DNA from: Flavobacteria bacterium RIFCSPLOWO2_12_FULL_35_11
Lineage (GTDB): Bacteria; Bacteroidota; Bacteroidia; Flavobacteriales; Flavobacteriaceae
NCBI GenBank assembly: GCA_001800975.1
Contig: MGWK01000011.1
Coordinates: 90,893 to 154,892 of the forward strand
DNA: 64,000 bases
Direction of reading: 5' to 3'
Position numbers and translations under genes: made by a program. The notes under the pieces are model-generated. The model saw only the letters and a program-made list of their open reading frames with translations, did no database searches and had not been told where the DNA came from. Shown here piece by piece: positions 17,147 to 25,558 of this stretch; the first letter of the stretch is position 1, and each line of letters starts with the position of its first letter.

Positions 17147-17596
17147 TCAATTTAAATTGCGCTTTTCAATAAAAAAACGTTTCAGAAGCTTGCTGCATTC
17201 TTCTTCCAACACACCGCCAACAACCACTGTTTTTGGATGTAAGGTAGTTTTCATTACCAAAAAACCTCTTTTATCTTCAGAAGCGCCATATACAATTCTC
17301 CCAATTTGAGTCCAATAACTGGCGCCTGCGCACATTTGGCAAGGTTCTAAAGTAACATACAATGTGCAATCTTTTAGGTATTTACCGCCTAAAAAATCTG
17401 CCGCAGCCGTAAAAGCCTGCATTTCGGCGTGTGCAGTGACATCATTTAAAGTTTCCGTTAAATTATGCGCACGGGCAATAACTTGGTTGTTCATCACAAT
17501 GACCGCTCCAATAGGAACTTCATTTTTGTCCAAAGCCATTTCCGCCTCCTGCAAAGCGCGTTTCATAAAATAAGTGTCGTCAAATGGATCCATCAT
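17147..17596 (-). CDS. tadA: tRNA adenosine(34) deaminase
   Basis: Converts A34 to inosine in the wobble position of tRNA-Arg(ACG). The cytidine-deaminase-fold zinc site is complete: HAEMQA (His56, Glu58) and PCQMC (Cys86, Cys89), with ALQEAEMALDKNEVPIGAVIV at the N-terminus as in TadA. At 149 residues the length is standard. The start may be the second Met (17593). The gene is convergent with the small membrane protein and is separated from dxs by a 161-bp element with terminal inverted repeats. Confidence 0.94.
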   Translation of the reverse strand: MMDPFDDTYFMKRALQEAEMALDKNEVPIGAVIVMNNQVIARAHNLTETLNDVTAHAEMQAFTAAADFLGGKYLKDCTLYVTLEPCQMCAGASYWTQIGRIVYGASEDKRGFLVMKTTLHPKTVVVGGVLEEECSKLLKRFFIEKRNLN

Positions 17597-17620
17597 GCAT
17601 CAAAAGTAATTATTTTTAAT

Positions 17621-17781
17621 TGAACTCATCTTGATTTTTTTTATTGAAGTGAAAATTAGTTATTTGAGTCTGATTGAAGTTTTTTTGAGTTACATAGCAG
17701 GGCTATGGAAGGGAAAAAAGACAAAAAGCAGGCTCAAAAGAGCAATTTTTTAGCCAATTGGAAAAAGTCAATATGAGTTCA
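17621..17781. repeat. 161-bp element with imperfect terminal inverted repeats
   Basis: The ends TGAACTCATCTTGATTTTTTT (17621-17641) and the complement of 17761-17781 agree at 18 of 21 positions. Inside are a perfect palindrome CATAGC-AGG-GCTATG (17693-17707) and the words GGCTC/GAGC. There is no convincing reading frame. It could be a miniature mobile element or a structured RNA. No clear target-site duplication was seen at the borders. Confidence 0.5.
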
Positions 17782-17785
17782 TTCA

Positions 17786-17812
17786 TTGAACAATTTAAAT
17801 AGCTTAGTTTTG
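17786..17812 (+). promoter_or_regulatory. dxs promoter (TTG-N16-TAGTTTTG)
   Basis: An exact TAnnTTTG box at 17805-17812 has a TTG 16 bp upstream. It ends only five bases before the GTG start of dxs, so the transcript may begin at or next to the start codon. Confidence 0.55.
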
Positions 17813-17817
17813 TAGTA

Positions 17818-19590
17818 GTGAAAACAAATTTATTAGCACATATTAACGATCCGAAAGACCTGCGGAAGCTGGCCAAAAATCAACTTAAAACTGTTGCTAA
17901 AGAACTGCGCGAATTTATTATTGCGATTGTTGCCGCCAAAGAAGGGCATTTAGGCGCCAGTTTGGGCGTTGTGGAATTAACCATTGCGCTGCATTATGTG
18001 TTTGATACGCCAAACGATTTGCTCATTTGGGACGTTGGCCATCAGGCATACGGACATAAAATTTTAACCGGAAGAAGGGATGTTTTTCACACAAACCGAC
18101 AATTGGGCGGAATTTCAGGTTTTCCAAAACGAAGCGAAAGTATTTACGATGCCTTTGGCACGGGTCATTCTTCTACTTCTATATCGGCGGCGTTGGGAAT
18201 GGCGCTTGCTTCAAAATTAAAAGGCGATTTCCAGAAACAGCACATTGCCGTAATTGGTGATGCTTCCATTGCCAGCGGAATGGCTTTTGAAGGATTGAAT
18301 CATGCTGGGGTTACCAATGCCAATTTGTTGATTATTTTAAACGACAATGCCATGGGAATTGACCCAAGCGTCGGTGCTTTAAAAAAGTATTTTACCGATG
18401 TGAAAGCGGGAAAAAAGGTCCGGAAAAACAATATTATTGAGGCGCTGAATTTTAATTATTCCGGTCCGATAGACGGACACAATATTGATGAAATTATTAC
18501 AGAATTAGAGCGCTTAAAATCGATAAAAGGCCCTAAGTTTTTGCATATTATTACCACCAAAGGAAAAGGGTTGCAACAAGCTGAAAATGACCAGGTCACT
18601 TATCATGCGCCAGGAAAATTCGATAAAATTACCGGAGAATTGCCGGCCAAAAATAAGGTGCCGCAACCGCCAAAATATCAGGATGTTTTTGGGGAAACGT
18701 TGGTGGAACTGGCAAAAAATAATCCAAAAATTGTAGGAATTACGCCTGCAATGCCCACAGGAAGTTCGCTAAAATTAATGCTCGATGAAATGCCCGAAAG
18801 GGCTTTTGACGTTGGTATTGCCGAACAACATGCAGTGACTTTGGCTGCTGGAATGGCTACCCAGGGACTGATTCCTTTTTGTGCCATTTATTCCACATTT
18901 TTACAGCGCGCCTATGATCAAATCATTCACGATGTGGCATTGCAACATTTACCCGTAATTTTTTGCATAGACCGAGCGGGAATTGTTGGCGAAGACGGCG
19001 CAACGCACCATGGTGCCTTCGATATTGCCTATTTGCGCTGCATTCCAAATATGGTAATTTTTGCGCCTTTAAATGAAATTGAATTGCGTAACATCATGTA
19101 TACCGCGCAATTGGGCATCGATTTTCCGCTGGCGATTCGTTATCCTCGCGGACAGGGAACCCTTATTGATTGGAAACGGCCCTTTGGCAAAATTGAAATT
19201 GGGAAAGGCAGTTGTATTTTTGAAGGTTCAGAAATCGTGGTGTTAAGTATTGGCACTATCGGAAATAAATTGATTGAACTTCAACCCGAATTGCCAAAAA
19301 ACAAGGTAGCGCACTATGCGATGCGTTTTGTAAAACCTTTGGATGAAAATTTGTTGCATCAAATATTTAAAAAGTTTGAAACCATTGTCACTATTGAAGA
19401 CGGCACAATTGTCGGCGGATTTGGAAGCGCTATTTTAGAATTTGCTTCAAACAATAATTATAAGAACAAAATCGTTAAACATTTAGGGATTCCGGATCAT
19501 TTTATTGAACACGGAAAAGTAGATGAATTGTTTGAAAGCATTCATTTATCCGAAGAAAAAATAAAGGAATTCCTGTTGAAACTTTTATAA
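17818..19590 (+). CDS. dxs: 1-deoxy-D-xylulose-5-phosphate synthase
   Basis: The first enzyme of the MEP isoprenoid pathway: condenses pyruvate and glyceraldehyde 3-phosphate with thiamine diphosphate and Mg. The transketolase-type N-terminal domain shows GHLGASLGVVELTIALHYVF and the ThDP/Mg motif region GDASIASGMAFEGLN...NDNAMGI. The pyrimidine-binding domain (FDVGIAEQHAVTLAAGMA) begins near residue 340 and a transketolase C-terminal domain follows. 590 residues is normal for the flavobacterial form. The start is a GTG at 17818; the homologous-looking N-terminus (KTNLLAHINDPKDLRKL) supports it. A -7 box ends just upstream, suggesting a leaderless or near-leaderless mRNA. Confidence 0.95.
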   Translation: MKTNLLAHINDPKDLRKLAKNQLKTVAKELREFIIAIVAAKEGHLGASLGVVELTIALHYVFDTPNDLLIWDVGHQAYGHKILTGRRDVFHTNRQLGGISGFPKRSESIYDAFGTGHSSTSISAALGMALASKLKGDFQKQHIAVIGDASIASGMAFEGLNHAGVTNANLLIILNDNAMGIDPSVGALKKYFTDVKAGKKVRKNNIIEALNFNYSGPIDGHNIDEIITELERLKSIKGPKFLHIITTKGKGLQQAENDQVTYHAPGKFDKITGELPAKNKVPQPPKYQDVFGETLVELAKNNPKIVGITPAMPTGSSLKLMLDEMPERAFDVGIAEQHAVTLAAGMATQGLIPFCAIYSTFLQRAYDQIIHDVALQHLPVIFCIDRAGIVGEDGATHHGAFDIAYLRCIPNMVIFAPLNEIELRNIMYTAQLGIDFPLAIRYPRGQGTLIDWKRPFGKIEIGKGSCIFEGSEIVVLSIGTIGNKLIELQPELPKNKVAHYAMRFVKPLDENLLHQIFKKFETIVTIEDGTIVGGFGSAILEFASNNNYKNKIVKHLGIPDHFIEHGKVDELFESIHLSEEKIKEFLLKLL

Positions 19591-19648
19591 AAAAAATATT
19601 TTGTGTTTCTTTGCCGAAATATTTTCTAGCCCCTAATATTATAGTAAA

Positions 19649-20605
19649 ATGCGATTAAAACTATTCTTTATTTTTACAATTCTTTACACTCTCAACATAA
19701 AAGCAGCAATTTCAAAAGACACATTGGACCTCAATTTAGCCCCTGTCACCAATTGGGAGGAAACCAATAATTTTCGGTTGATTTTTACCCAAAATTCATT
19801 CGTTAATTGGAGTGCCGGAGGGAACAATTCAATTTCTGGAATTGCGAAAATAAACATAAAAAGAGATTACAAAAACAATCATAAAGTTTGGGAAAATGAA
19901 TTGAAAGCCAATTACGGTTTAAATAAAGAAGCCAGGCGTGAATTGCGGAAAACAGAGGACTTAATTGAGTTAAACTCAACATTTGGTTATAGAAAAGACA
20001 TTACTTCTAAGTGGTATTATTCCGCCAAATTCAATTTTAAAACACAGTTCACAAATGGCTATATATATCCAAATACTGAAAAACCAATATCAAAGTTCTT
20101 TTCGCCGGCTTACAATTTTTTAGGCGTTGGGTCTGAATATTTTTCAAAGGAAAACGAGCTTAAAATATATCTTTCTCCACTCACCAATAAAATGACTTTT
20201 GTTTACAGTCAAGTTCTTACAAATGAGGGCGCTTTTGGTGTTGCTTCGGCTGTTTATGATGATGCAGGGAATTTGTTGACGGCAGGTGAAAATCTTAAAG
20301 TAGAGGTTGGAACTTTTATTTCCAGCGAATGGAAAACAGCGGTAATGGAAAATATAAAAATGAGCAATAAATTGATTTTATATTCCGATTATTTAAACAA
20401 ATATGGCAATGTTGATGTGAATTGGGAAGTTAATTTTGATATGACCATTAACAAACATGTAACTGCAAATGTGGGTTCACATTTTTTATATGATGATGAT
20501 GTTAAACATAAAGAGGACATTAATAACGCCGGGATACTGATTCCTGTAGGGCCTAAAATTCAAATAAAACAAATGCTGGGCGTAGGTTTGTTCTATTCTT
20601 TTTAG
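19649..20605 (+). CDS. DUF3078 family exported protein
   Basis: A 318-residue protein with a signal peptide ending near IKAA, then a region starting TNWEETNNFRLIFTQNSFVNWSAGG, which is characteristic of DUF3078. Alternating hydrophobic strands throughout and a C-terminal aromatic (MLGVGLFYSF) point to an outer-membrane beta-barrel. It follows dxs by 58 bases on the same strand and ends at a strong terminator. Function is unknown for the family. Confidence 0.87.
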   Translation: MRLKLFFIFTILYTLNIKAAISKDTLDLNLAPVTNWEETNNFRLIFTQNSFVNWSAGGNNSISGIAKINIKRDYKNNHKVWENELKANYGLNKEARRELRKTEDLIELNSTFGYRKDITSKWYYSAKFNFKTQFTNGYIYPNTEKPISKFFSPAYNFLGVGSEYFSKENELKIYLSPLTNKMTFVYSQVLTNEGAFGVASAVYDDAGNLLTAGENLKVEVGTFISSEWKTAVMENIKMSNKLILYSDYLNKYGNVDVNWEVNFDMTINKHVTANVGSHFLYDDDVKHKEDINNAGILIPVGPKIQIKQMLGVGLFYSF

Positions 20606-20635
20606 TCACATTTTTTCTAAAAAAGTAAGACTATT

Positions 20636-20685
20636 AAAAAAGTTCTTAAAACCAAATCAAATTTGGTTTTAAGAACTTTTTATTT
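20636..20685. terminator. Strong bidirectional terminator
   Basis: A perfect stem of about 20 bp (AAAAAGTTCTTAAAACCAAAT and complement) sits between the convergent DUF3078 gene and the aldehyde dehydrogenase gene. Confidence 0.88.
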
Positions 20686-20710
20686 TCAGATAGCTTTAAT
20701 AAATTGAAAC

Positions 20711-22267
20711 CTAGTCCAAATCAAATTTTATGCCTTGGGCCAAAGGCAATTCAGTTGTGTAATTAATGGTATTTGTTTGGCGTCTCATATAAACTTTCCA
20801 GGCATCGGAACCAGATTCGCGTCCGCCGCCAGTTTCTTTTTCACCACCAAAAGCACCGCCAATTTCAGCGCCCGAAGTGCCAATATTTACGTTTGCGATA
20901 CCGCAGTCGGAACCCTGAACTGATAAGAACAGTTCGGCTTCGCGTAAATTATTTGTCATTATTGCAGAAGAAAGTCCTTGCACAACCCCGTTTTGCAATG
21001 CTAGGGCATTTTTAAGTTCCCCAGAATATTTTATCAAGTATAAAATTGGCGCAAAAGTTTCGTGCTGCACAATTTCAAAATGATTTTCGGCTTCAACAAT
21101 TGCGGGTTTTACATAACAACCGCTTTCGTAGCCTTTTCCGCTTAAAACGCCGCCTTCCACAATAATTTTTCCGCCTTCTTTAACGGCTTCTGCCAATGCA
21201 TTTTCGTACATTTTAACGGCATCTTTGTCAATTAATGGTCCAACGTGGTTGTTTTCGTCCAACGGATTCCCAATGCGCAATTGTTTGTAAGCTTTCACCA
21301 AAGCGTTTTTTACCTGCTCAAACATAGATTCGTGAATAATTAATCTGCGAGTAGAAGTGCAACGTTGTCCTGCAGTGCCCACAGCACCAAATACAGTGCC
21401 AATGATGGTCATTTTAATATCTGCGCTTGGCGTGATAATAATGGCGTTGTTGCCGCCTAATTCCAACAATGACCTTCCCAAACGTTCTGCAACTGTTTTT
21501 GCCACAATTTTACCCATTCTTATGGATCCTGTGGCTGAAATTAAGGAAATACGATTATCGTTGGTCATATATTCGCCAACTTTGTAATCGCCATTGATGA
21601 TGCAGGAAATTCCTTCAGGCAGGTTATTTTCTTTTAAAACATCGGCGATGATGTTTTGGCAGGCAATGCTGCATAAAGGCGCTTTTTCTGAAGCTTTCCA
21701 AACGCAAACATCACCGGCGATCCAAGCCAGTGCGGTATTCCAGGCCCAAACTGCCACAGGAAAGTTAAATGCCGAAATAATTCCCACAATTCCCAAAGGA
21801 TGATATTGGTCGTACATCCGGTGTCCCGGACGTTCGGAATGCATGGTAAAACCGTGCAATTGTCTTGATAATCCAACTGCGAAGTCACAAATGTCTATCA
21901 TTTCCTGAACTTCTCCCAAACCTTCTTGCAGTGATTTTCCCATTTCATAAGAAACAAGTTCTCCCAGAGGTTGTTTTAATTCGCGCAATTTTTCTCCAAA
22001 CTGACGAACAATTTCGCCACGTTGCGGTGCCGGTTTAATTCTCCAAGTGGTAAAAGCTGCTTGAGCAGATTCCATCACTTTTTCAAAATCATCCTTCGTA
22101 GTTGCACTAACTTTTCCGATAAGTTTTCCATTTACTGGGGAATAGGATTCCATAATGTCACCAACTCCAAAAAAATTTGAACCTGTTGAAGTTCCATTAT
22201 TTAAAGTTTTAACCCCTAGTTTATCTAAAGCTTGTTGTATAGTTTTTTCTATTGCTGTAATTTCCAT
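20711..22267 (-). CDS. Aldehyde dehydrogenase, ALDH7/antiquitin-like
   Basis: Oxidises an aldehyde to the acid with NAD(P). The catalytic residues are visible: Cys303 in GQRCTSTRR and Glu269 in LLELGGNN, with the cofactor stretch ISAFNFPVAVWAWN. The N-terminal layout and the conserved C-terminal TINYTTELPLAQGIKFD agree with the antiquitin group, whose best known substrate is alpha-aminoadipate semialdehyde in lysine breakdown. 518 residues is standard. No lysine-degradation neighbour is present, so the substrate is inferred. It is monocistronic. Confidence 0.9.
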   Translation of the reverse strand: MEITAIEKTIQQALDKLGVKTLNNGTSTGSNFFGVGDIMESYSPVNGKLIGKVSATTKDDFEKVMESAQAAFTTWRIKPAPQRGEIVRQFGEKLRELKQPLGELVSYEMGKSLQEGLGEVQEMIDICDFAVGLSRQLHGFTMHSERPGHRMYDQYHPLGIVGIISAFNFPVAVWAWNTALAWIAGDVCVWKASEKAPLCSIACQNIIADVLKENNLPEGISCIINGDYKVGEYMTNDNRISLISATGSIRMGKIVAKTVAERLGRSLLELGGNNAIIITPSADIKMTIIGTVFGAVGTAGQRCTSTRRLIIHESMFEQVKNALVKAYKQLRIGNPLDENNHVGPLIDKDAVKMYENALAEAVKEGGKIIVEGGVLSGKGYESGCYVKPAIVEAENHFEIVQHETFAPILYLIKYSGELKNALALQNGVVQGLSSAIMTNNLREAELFLSVQGSDCGIANVNIGTSGAEIGGAFGGEKETGGGRESGSDAWKVYMRRQTNTINYTTELPLAQGIKFDLD

Positions 22268-22435
22268 AAGAAGGATTCAATTTAGATTTAAGATTGCGCA
22301 AAAATACGAATAATACCGCCCAATCTTTGAAATTTTGGTAAAAGAAATATATGATTGGTTTGTTTTTTTGCTGAATAGTAAAAAAGGAGACAATGAGCCA
22401 ATTGGTAAATGAATTAATTGTCATTTTGAAATTAT

Positions 22436-22587
22436 GAATTATTAATTGGATTTGCGTTAAGGATAGAGCCCTTCGGCTACGCTCAGGGTAAACTATTGTT
22501 TGAGCACTCCCGTTTTTTACGGGATGCGAGTAGCGATAGCCTGACCTGCAAGGGAACGCCCACCAAAAAGGCGGGCAGGTCCAAAAT
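22436..22587 (+). repeat. Dispersed intergenic repeat, copy C
   Basis: It starts with TTAATTGGATTTGCGTTAAGG and ends with AAGGGAACGCCCACCAAAAA plus GGCGGGCAGGTCC, matching the ends of copy B (33536-33692). The middle holds CCCTTCGGCTACGCTCAGGG, whose complement recurs at 57190-57210. It lies between ALDH and the downstream convergent-reading terminator. A spurious minus-strand frame through it is not a gene. Confidence 0.65.
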
Positions 22588-22602
22588 ATTTTATAAAAAA
22601 GA

Positions 22603-22630
22603 AAAGCCGCTTCAAATTTGAAACGGCTTT
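22603..22630 (-). terminator. Terminator of the sigma factor/barrel operon
   Basis: AAAGCCG pairs with CGGCTTT, extended by TTCAAA/TTTGAA, with a T-run when read on the minus strand. It lies 42 bases after the stop of the gene at 22672. Confidence 0.8.
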
Positions 22631-22671
22631 CTTCATTCAATATTTGGTAACCAACCAAATAAATAAACCAA

Positions 22672-23880
22672 CTAAAACTTATAATTTAAACCTGTATAAA
22701 CTCCCAAATAATAAGGCTGAATGCTTCCGGAGTTTTTAGAAAAGGTACTTGTTTGCACTTTGAACATTGGGGAAACGTTGATGAATAAATTTTTATAAAG
22801 CGAATAATCGATGTCCAGTCCAATATTACCGCTAAAATTTACGGATCTTAAGTTGTTTGAAGAACCCAAACTTTGTGAAAAGCTGTTGGTTTCAACAAAA
22901 ACTTCATCCCTGTTTAAAAGAAGCGTACTAAATCCGCCCACTAAATTAATGCCGAATTTTCCGTCAGTTACGCTGTATTTTACTTCAACAGGAATTTCCA
23001 CATAACCAAAAACCTGATTCAAACTTCCGCCTGAAGCGTCATCAGCATTTAATGCATTTTCTTTAAGTGTTGAAATATCTGTGCTTCTTGACAAAAGTGG
23101 ATTTGCCGATAAATTTGAAAAACCTACAACAGCAACGCCCGGCGTAACGTAAATGTTATTTGTGGTTAACCCTAAATTGATTAAGTTAACGCCCGATTGC
23201 AAGCTGAATTTGTTTGTAAGCTGATAAGCCACTTTTACGCCGTAAGAATAAGATGAGTTTCCGGAAGTTGGATTGTCTTTAAATTGCGCATCAACGCCCG
23301 ATCCGTCGCCAAATGAATTGAAATAAATAGGCGCAAAAATGGTGGCCACGCTAAATTTGCTTTCTGTGATTTCTTTTTTTGAAATTTCTTTGTCGGCGAA
23401 TTTAGATAACGGTAAGTTTTTGGCGTCTTTGAACAAAAAGCTGTTTTCTGATTTTTGTGTTGAAGCAGTTTGTTCAGTTGTTTTTTCCTCAGCTTTTGCG
23501 GTAAAATTGTTGTTATGCTCAATTTCGGCGAGTTCTTTGCTTAAAGCGGTCACTACTTTTTGCATTTCCTTTAATTTCTCCTCAACGGTAATTGTTGTTG
23601 CTGAATCTTTTTGGTTTGAAATTTCTTTATTTGTGGTTTGTTTAAGAAAGAAATTTTTGGAAAAATTATTTTTAGGAAGAAAATAAATGGTTCCTGCACT
23701 AAAAAACAGCGCAAATACTGCCGCAATGCTTGAAAGTTTTAACCAAAATGGAATTCCTCTTTTTTTAGTTCTTGGCATTAACCTATTTTCAATAGAATCC
23801 CAAGCTTCGCTAGGTGGGGAAACCTCAAAGTCTTTTAAATTCTCTTGGAATAATCTGTCAATGTTTTTAAAATCTCTCAC
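22672..23880 (-). CDS. Membrane-anchored beta-barrel protein, putative anti-sigma partner
   Basis: 402 residues in three parts. Residues 1-45 are polar and cytoplasmic-looking (DIDRLFQENL-type start, FEVSPPSEAWDSIENRL), as in anti-sigma N-termini of this phylum. Residues about 47-68 form one membrane helix (LKLSSIAAVFALFFSAGTIYF). Then comes a coiled-coil/low-complexity linker to about 175, and a C-terminal outer-membrane-barrel-like domain ending GVYTGLNYKF. It starts 14 bases after the stop of an ECF sigma factor, so the two are co-transcribed. A role in holding the sigma factor and sensing envelope state is an inference. The mix of an inner-membrane helix and a barrel is unusual. Confidence 0.8.
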   Translation of the reverse strand: MRDFKNIDRLFQENLKDFEVSPPSEAWDSIENRLMPRTKKRGIPFWLKLSSIAAVFALFFSAGTIYFLPKNNFSKNFFLKQTTNKEISNQKDSATTITVEEKLKEMQKVVTALSKELAEIEHNNNFTAKAEEKTTEQTASTQKSENSFLFKDAKNLPLSKFADKEISKKEITESKFSVATIFAPIYFNSFGDGSGVDAQFKDNPTSGNSSYSYGVKVAYQLTNKFSLQSGVNLINLGLTTNNIYVTPGVAVVGFSNLSANPLLSRSTDISTLKENALNADDASGGSLNQVFGYVEIPVEVKYSVTDGKFGINLVGGFSTLLLNRDEVFVETNSFSQSLGSSNNLRSVNFSGNIGLDIDYSLYKNLFINVSPMFKVQTSTFSKNSGSIQPYYLGVYTGLNYKF

Positions 23881-23894
23881 TAGTATCTTTTATC

Positions 23895-24437
23895 TTAAAT
23901 AGATTGTTGTGTTTTTTGATGAATTTCTATTTTTTGTTTTAAAATGGCTCTTGCTCTGGCTAAATTTGATTTTGAGGTGCCTTCTGCAATTAGCAACATT
24001 TCTGAAATTTCTTTATGAGAATACCCATCCAACGCATAAAGGTTAAAAACCAGTCGATACCTGTCGGGCAATTCATTGATTAGATTTAGCAAAAAATCTA
24101 AGGAAATTTCATCATCATCAACGTCAACAATCACCTCATCAGGAATATCTTCCGTCACAATATTTAACACGTTTTTCTTTCTGTATTTTAACAAAACTGT
24201 GTTAATCATTACCCGTTTTAACCAGCCTTCAAACGATCCTTTAAAATTAAACTGCCCAATTTTTTCAAAAATGACGATAAAGCCATCTTGAAAATTGTCT
24301 TGGGCCTCTTGTTTGTTTTTAGAGTACTTTAGGCATATGGAAAACAACTTACCTGCAAAAAGCTGGTAAATTTCCTTTTGTGCCTTTCGATCGTTATTAG
24401 CACACTGTTTTATGAGATTATCTAACCCCAAATACAA
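23895..24437 (-). CDS. ECF-type RNA polymerase sigma factor
   Basis: A 180-residue sigma-70 family protein of the extracytoplasmic-function group. Region 2 lies at about 20-85 (KLFSICLKYSKNKQEAQDNFQDGFIVIFEKI, then FEGWLKRVMINTVLLKYRK). Region 4 lies at about 120-172 (LPDRYRLVFNLYALDGYSHKEIS followed by the helix-turn-helix EMLLIAEGTSKSNLARA). There is no region 1 or 3. It is first in an operon with the membrane-anchored barrel protein. Target promoters are unknown. Confidence 0.93.
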   Translation of the reverse strand: MYLGLDNLIKQCANNDRKAQKEIYQLFAGKLFSICLKYSKNKQEAQDNFQDGFIVIFEKIGQFNFKGSFEGWLKRVMINTVLLKYRKKNVLNIVTEDIPDEVIVDVDDDEISLDFLLNLINELPDRYRLVFNLYALDGYSHKEISEMLLIAEGTSKSNLARARAILKQKIEIHQKTQQSI

Positions 24438-24493
24438 GCATTTTAATTGTTAATAAGATACCTAAAAAGATAATAGGTTGCGTAAATTTACAT

Positions 24494-24501
24494 TACTTTT
24501 G
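24494..24501 (+). promoter_or_regulatory. -7 element TACTTTTG
   Basis: An exact TAnnTTTG match 18 bases before the ATG at 24520. It overlaps the open frame that could start at TTG 24478, so it argues for the later start. No -33 TTG is found at normal spacing. Confidence 0.45.
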
Positions 24502-24519
24502 TGGCGTTTCCCAATTTTT

Positions 24520-25500
24520 ATGAAAAGAAATAGCTTTTTTAACCTTCATGGCAACGATGAATTTGAAAGAATGGCGCTTGAGATATTTCAATTTCAAGCT
24601 AAAAATAATTTAGTTTACAAAGAATTCTTAACCCATTTACACATTGATATTCAAAGCATTGATAAAGTTGAGGAAATTCCTTTTTTACCGATTCAATTCT
24701 TTAAATCACATAATGTTGTGTCTTCAAAAGAAACCGTACAGCGCATATTTTTAAGCAGCGGAACCACAGGAAATGAGCAAAGCAAGCATTTTGTTACTGA
24801 TTTATCTATTTACGAAGAAAGCTTTACCAAAGGATTTGAGCATTTTTATGGCGCTATTGAAGATTATACCGTTTTGGCCTTGTTGCCTTCCTATCTTGAG
24901 CGCGATGGTTCTTCCTTGATTTATATGGTGAACGATTTTATTCAGAAATCGAAAAAGAAAAAAAGTGGATTTTACCTAAACAATTTGGAAGAATTGGCTA
25001 AGAATTTGGTTGATTTGGATAAAAATAATGAAAAAGTATTGCTGATTGGCGTTTCTTTTGCCTTGCTGGATTTGGTTGAAAAACACAAATTTAATCTAAA
25101 TAATACCATTGTTATGGAAACCGGCGGCATGAAAGGCCGAAGAAAAGAGTTGATTCGGGAAGAATTGCACCAAATTTTACGCGAAGGTTTTGGGGTTGAA
25201 AACATACATTCGGAATATGGAATGACCGAATTGTTGAGTCAGGCCTATTCAAAGGGAAACGGAATTTTCGAATGTCCGCCCTGGATGAAAATACTGACGC
25301 GAGATACAGAAGATGCCTTAACGGTTTTGTCCGAAGGAAAATCGGGTGGCATCAATATTATAGATTTGGCAAATGTCAATTCCTGTTCGTTTATAGCTAC
25401 TCAGGATTTGGGAAAAACCTATCCCAACGGCACCTTTGAGGTTTTGGGCAGGTTTGACAATTCGGATATCAGAGGCTGTAATTTAATGGTGATGTCATAA
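24520..25500 (+). CDS. LuxE-like acyl-protein synthetase / acyltransferase
   Basis: A 326-residue member of the LuxE/acyl-protein synthetase group, related to adenylate-forming enzymes. The phosphate-binding stretch is FLSSGTTGNEQSKH, and a second motif is SEYGMTELLSQAYS; VETGGMKGRRKEL also fits. Known relatives activate fatty acids or transfer acyl groups in surface-polymer or bioluminescence pathways. No lux or clear glycan genes are nearby, so the substrate is open. I place the start at ATG 24520 because a -7 box overlaps the upstream TTG-start extension. It is divergent from the sigma factor gene and convergent with tyrS. Confidence 0.82.
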   Translation: MKRNSFFNLHGNDEFERMALEIFQFQAKNNLVYKEFLTHLHIDIQSIDKVEEIPFLPIQFFKSHNVVSSKETVQRIFLSSGTTGNEQSKHFVTDLSIYEESFTKGFEHFYGAIEDYTVLALLPSYLERDGSSLIYMVNDFIQKSKKKKSGFYLNNLEELAKNLVDLDKNNEKVLLIGVSFALLDLVEKHKFNLNNTIVMETGGMKGRRKELIREELHQILREGFGVENIHSEYGMTELLSQAYSKGNGIFECPPWMKILTRDTEDALTVLSEGKSGGINIIDLANVNSCSFIATQDLGKTYPNGTFEVLGRFDNSDIRGCNLMVMS

Positions 25501-25526
25501 AAAACGACTCCATTTTCAGGAGTCGC
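25497..25526 (-). terminator. tyrS terminator
   Basis: CGACTCC and GGAGTCG form the stem (25505-25511, 25519-25525), with a T-run when read on the minus strand. It sits 33 bases past the tyrS stop and touches the stop of the convergent LuxE-like gene. Confidence 0.8.
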
Positions 25527-25558
25527 TCTAGATTATTTCAATATTTGCAGCAATTCAT

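Noticed and set aside
22221..22658. 145-residue minus-strand frame through repeat copy C
   Set aside because: It reads through a dispersed repeat and the ALDH start; composition is not protein-like.
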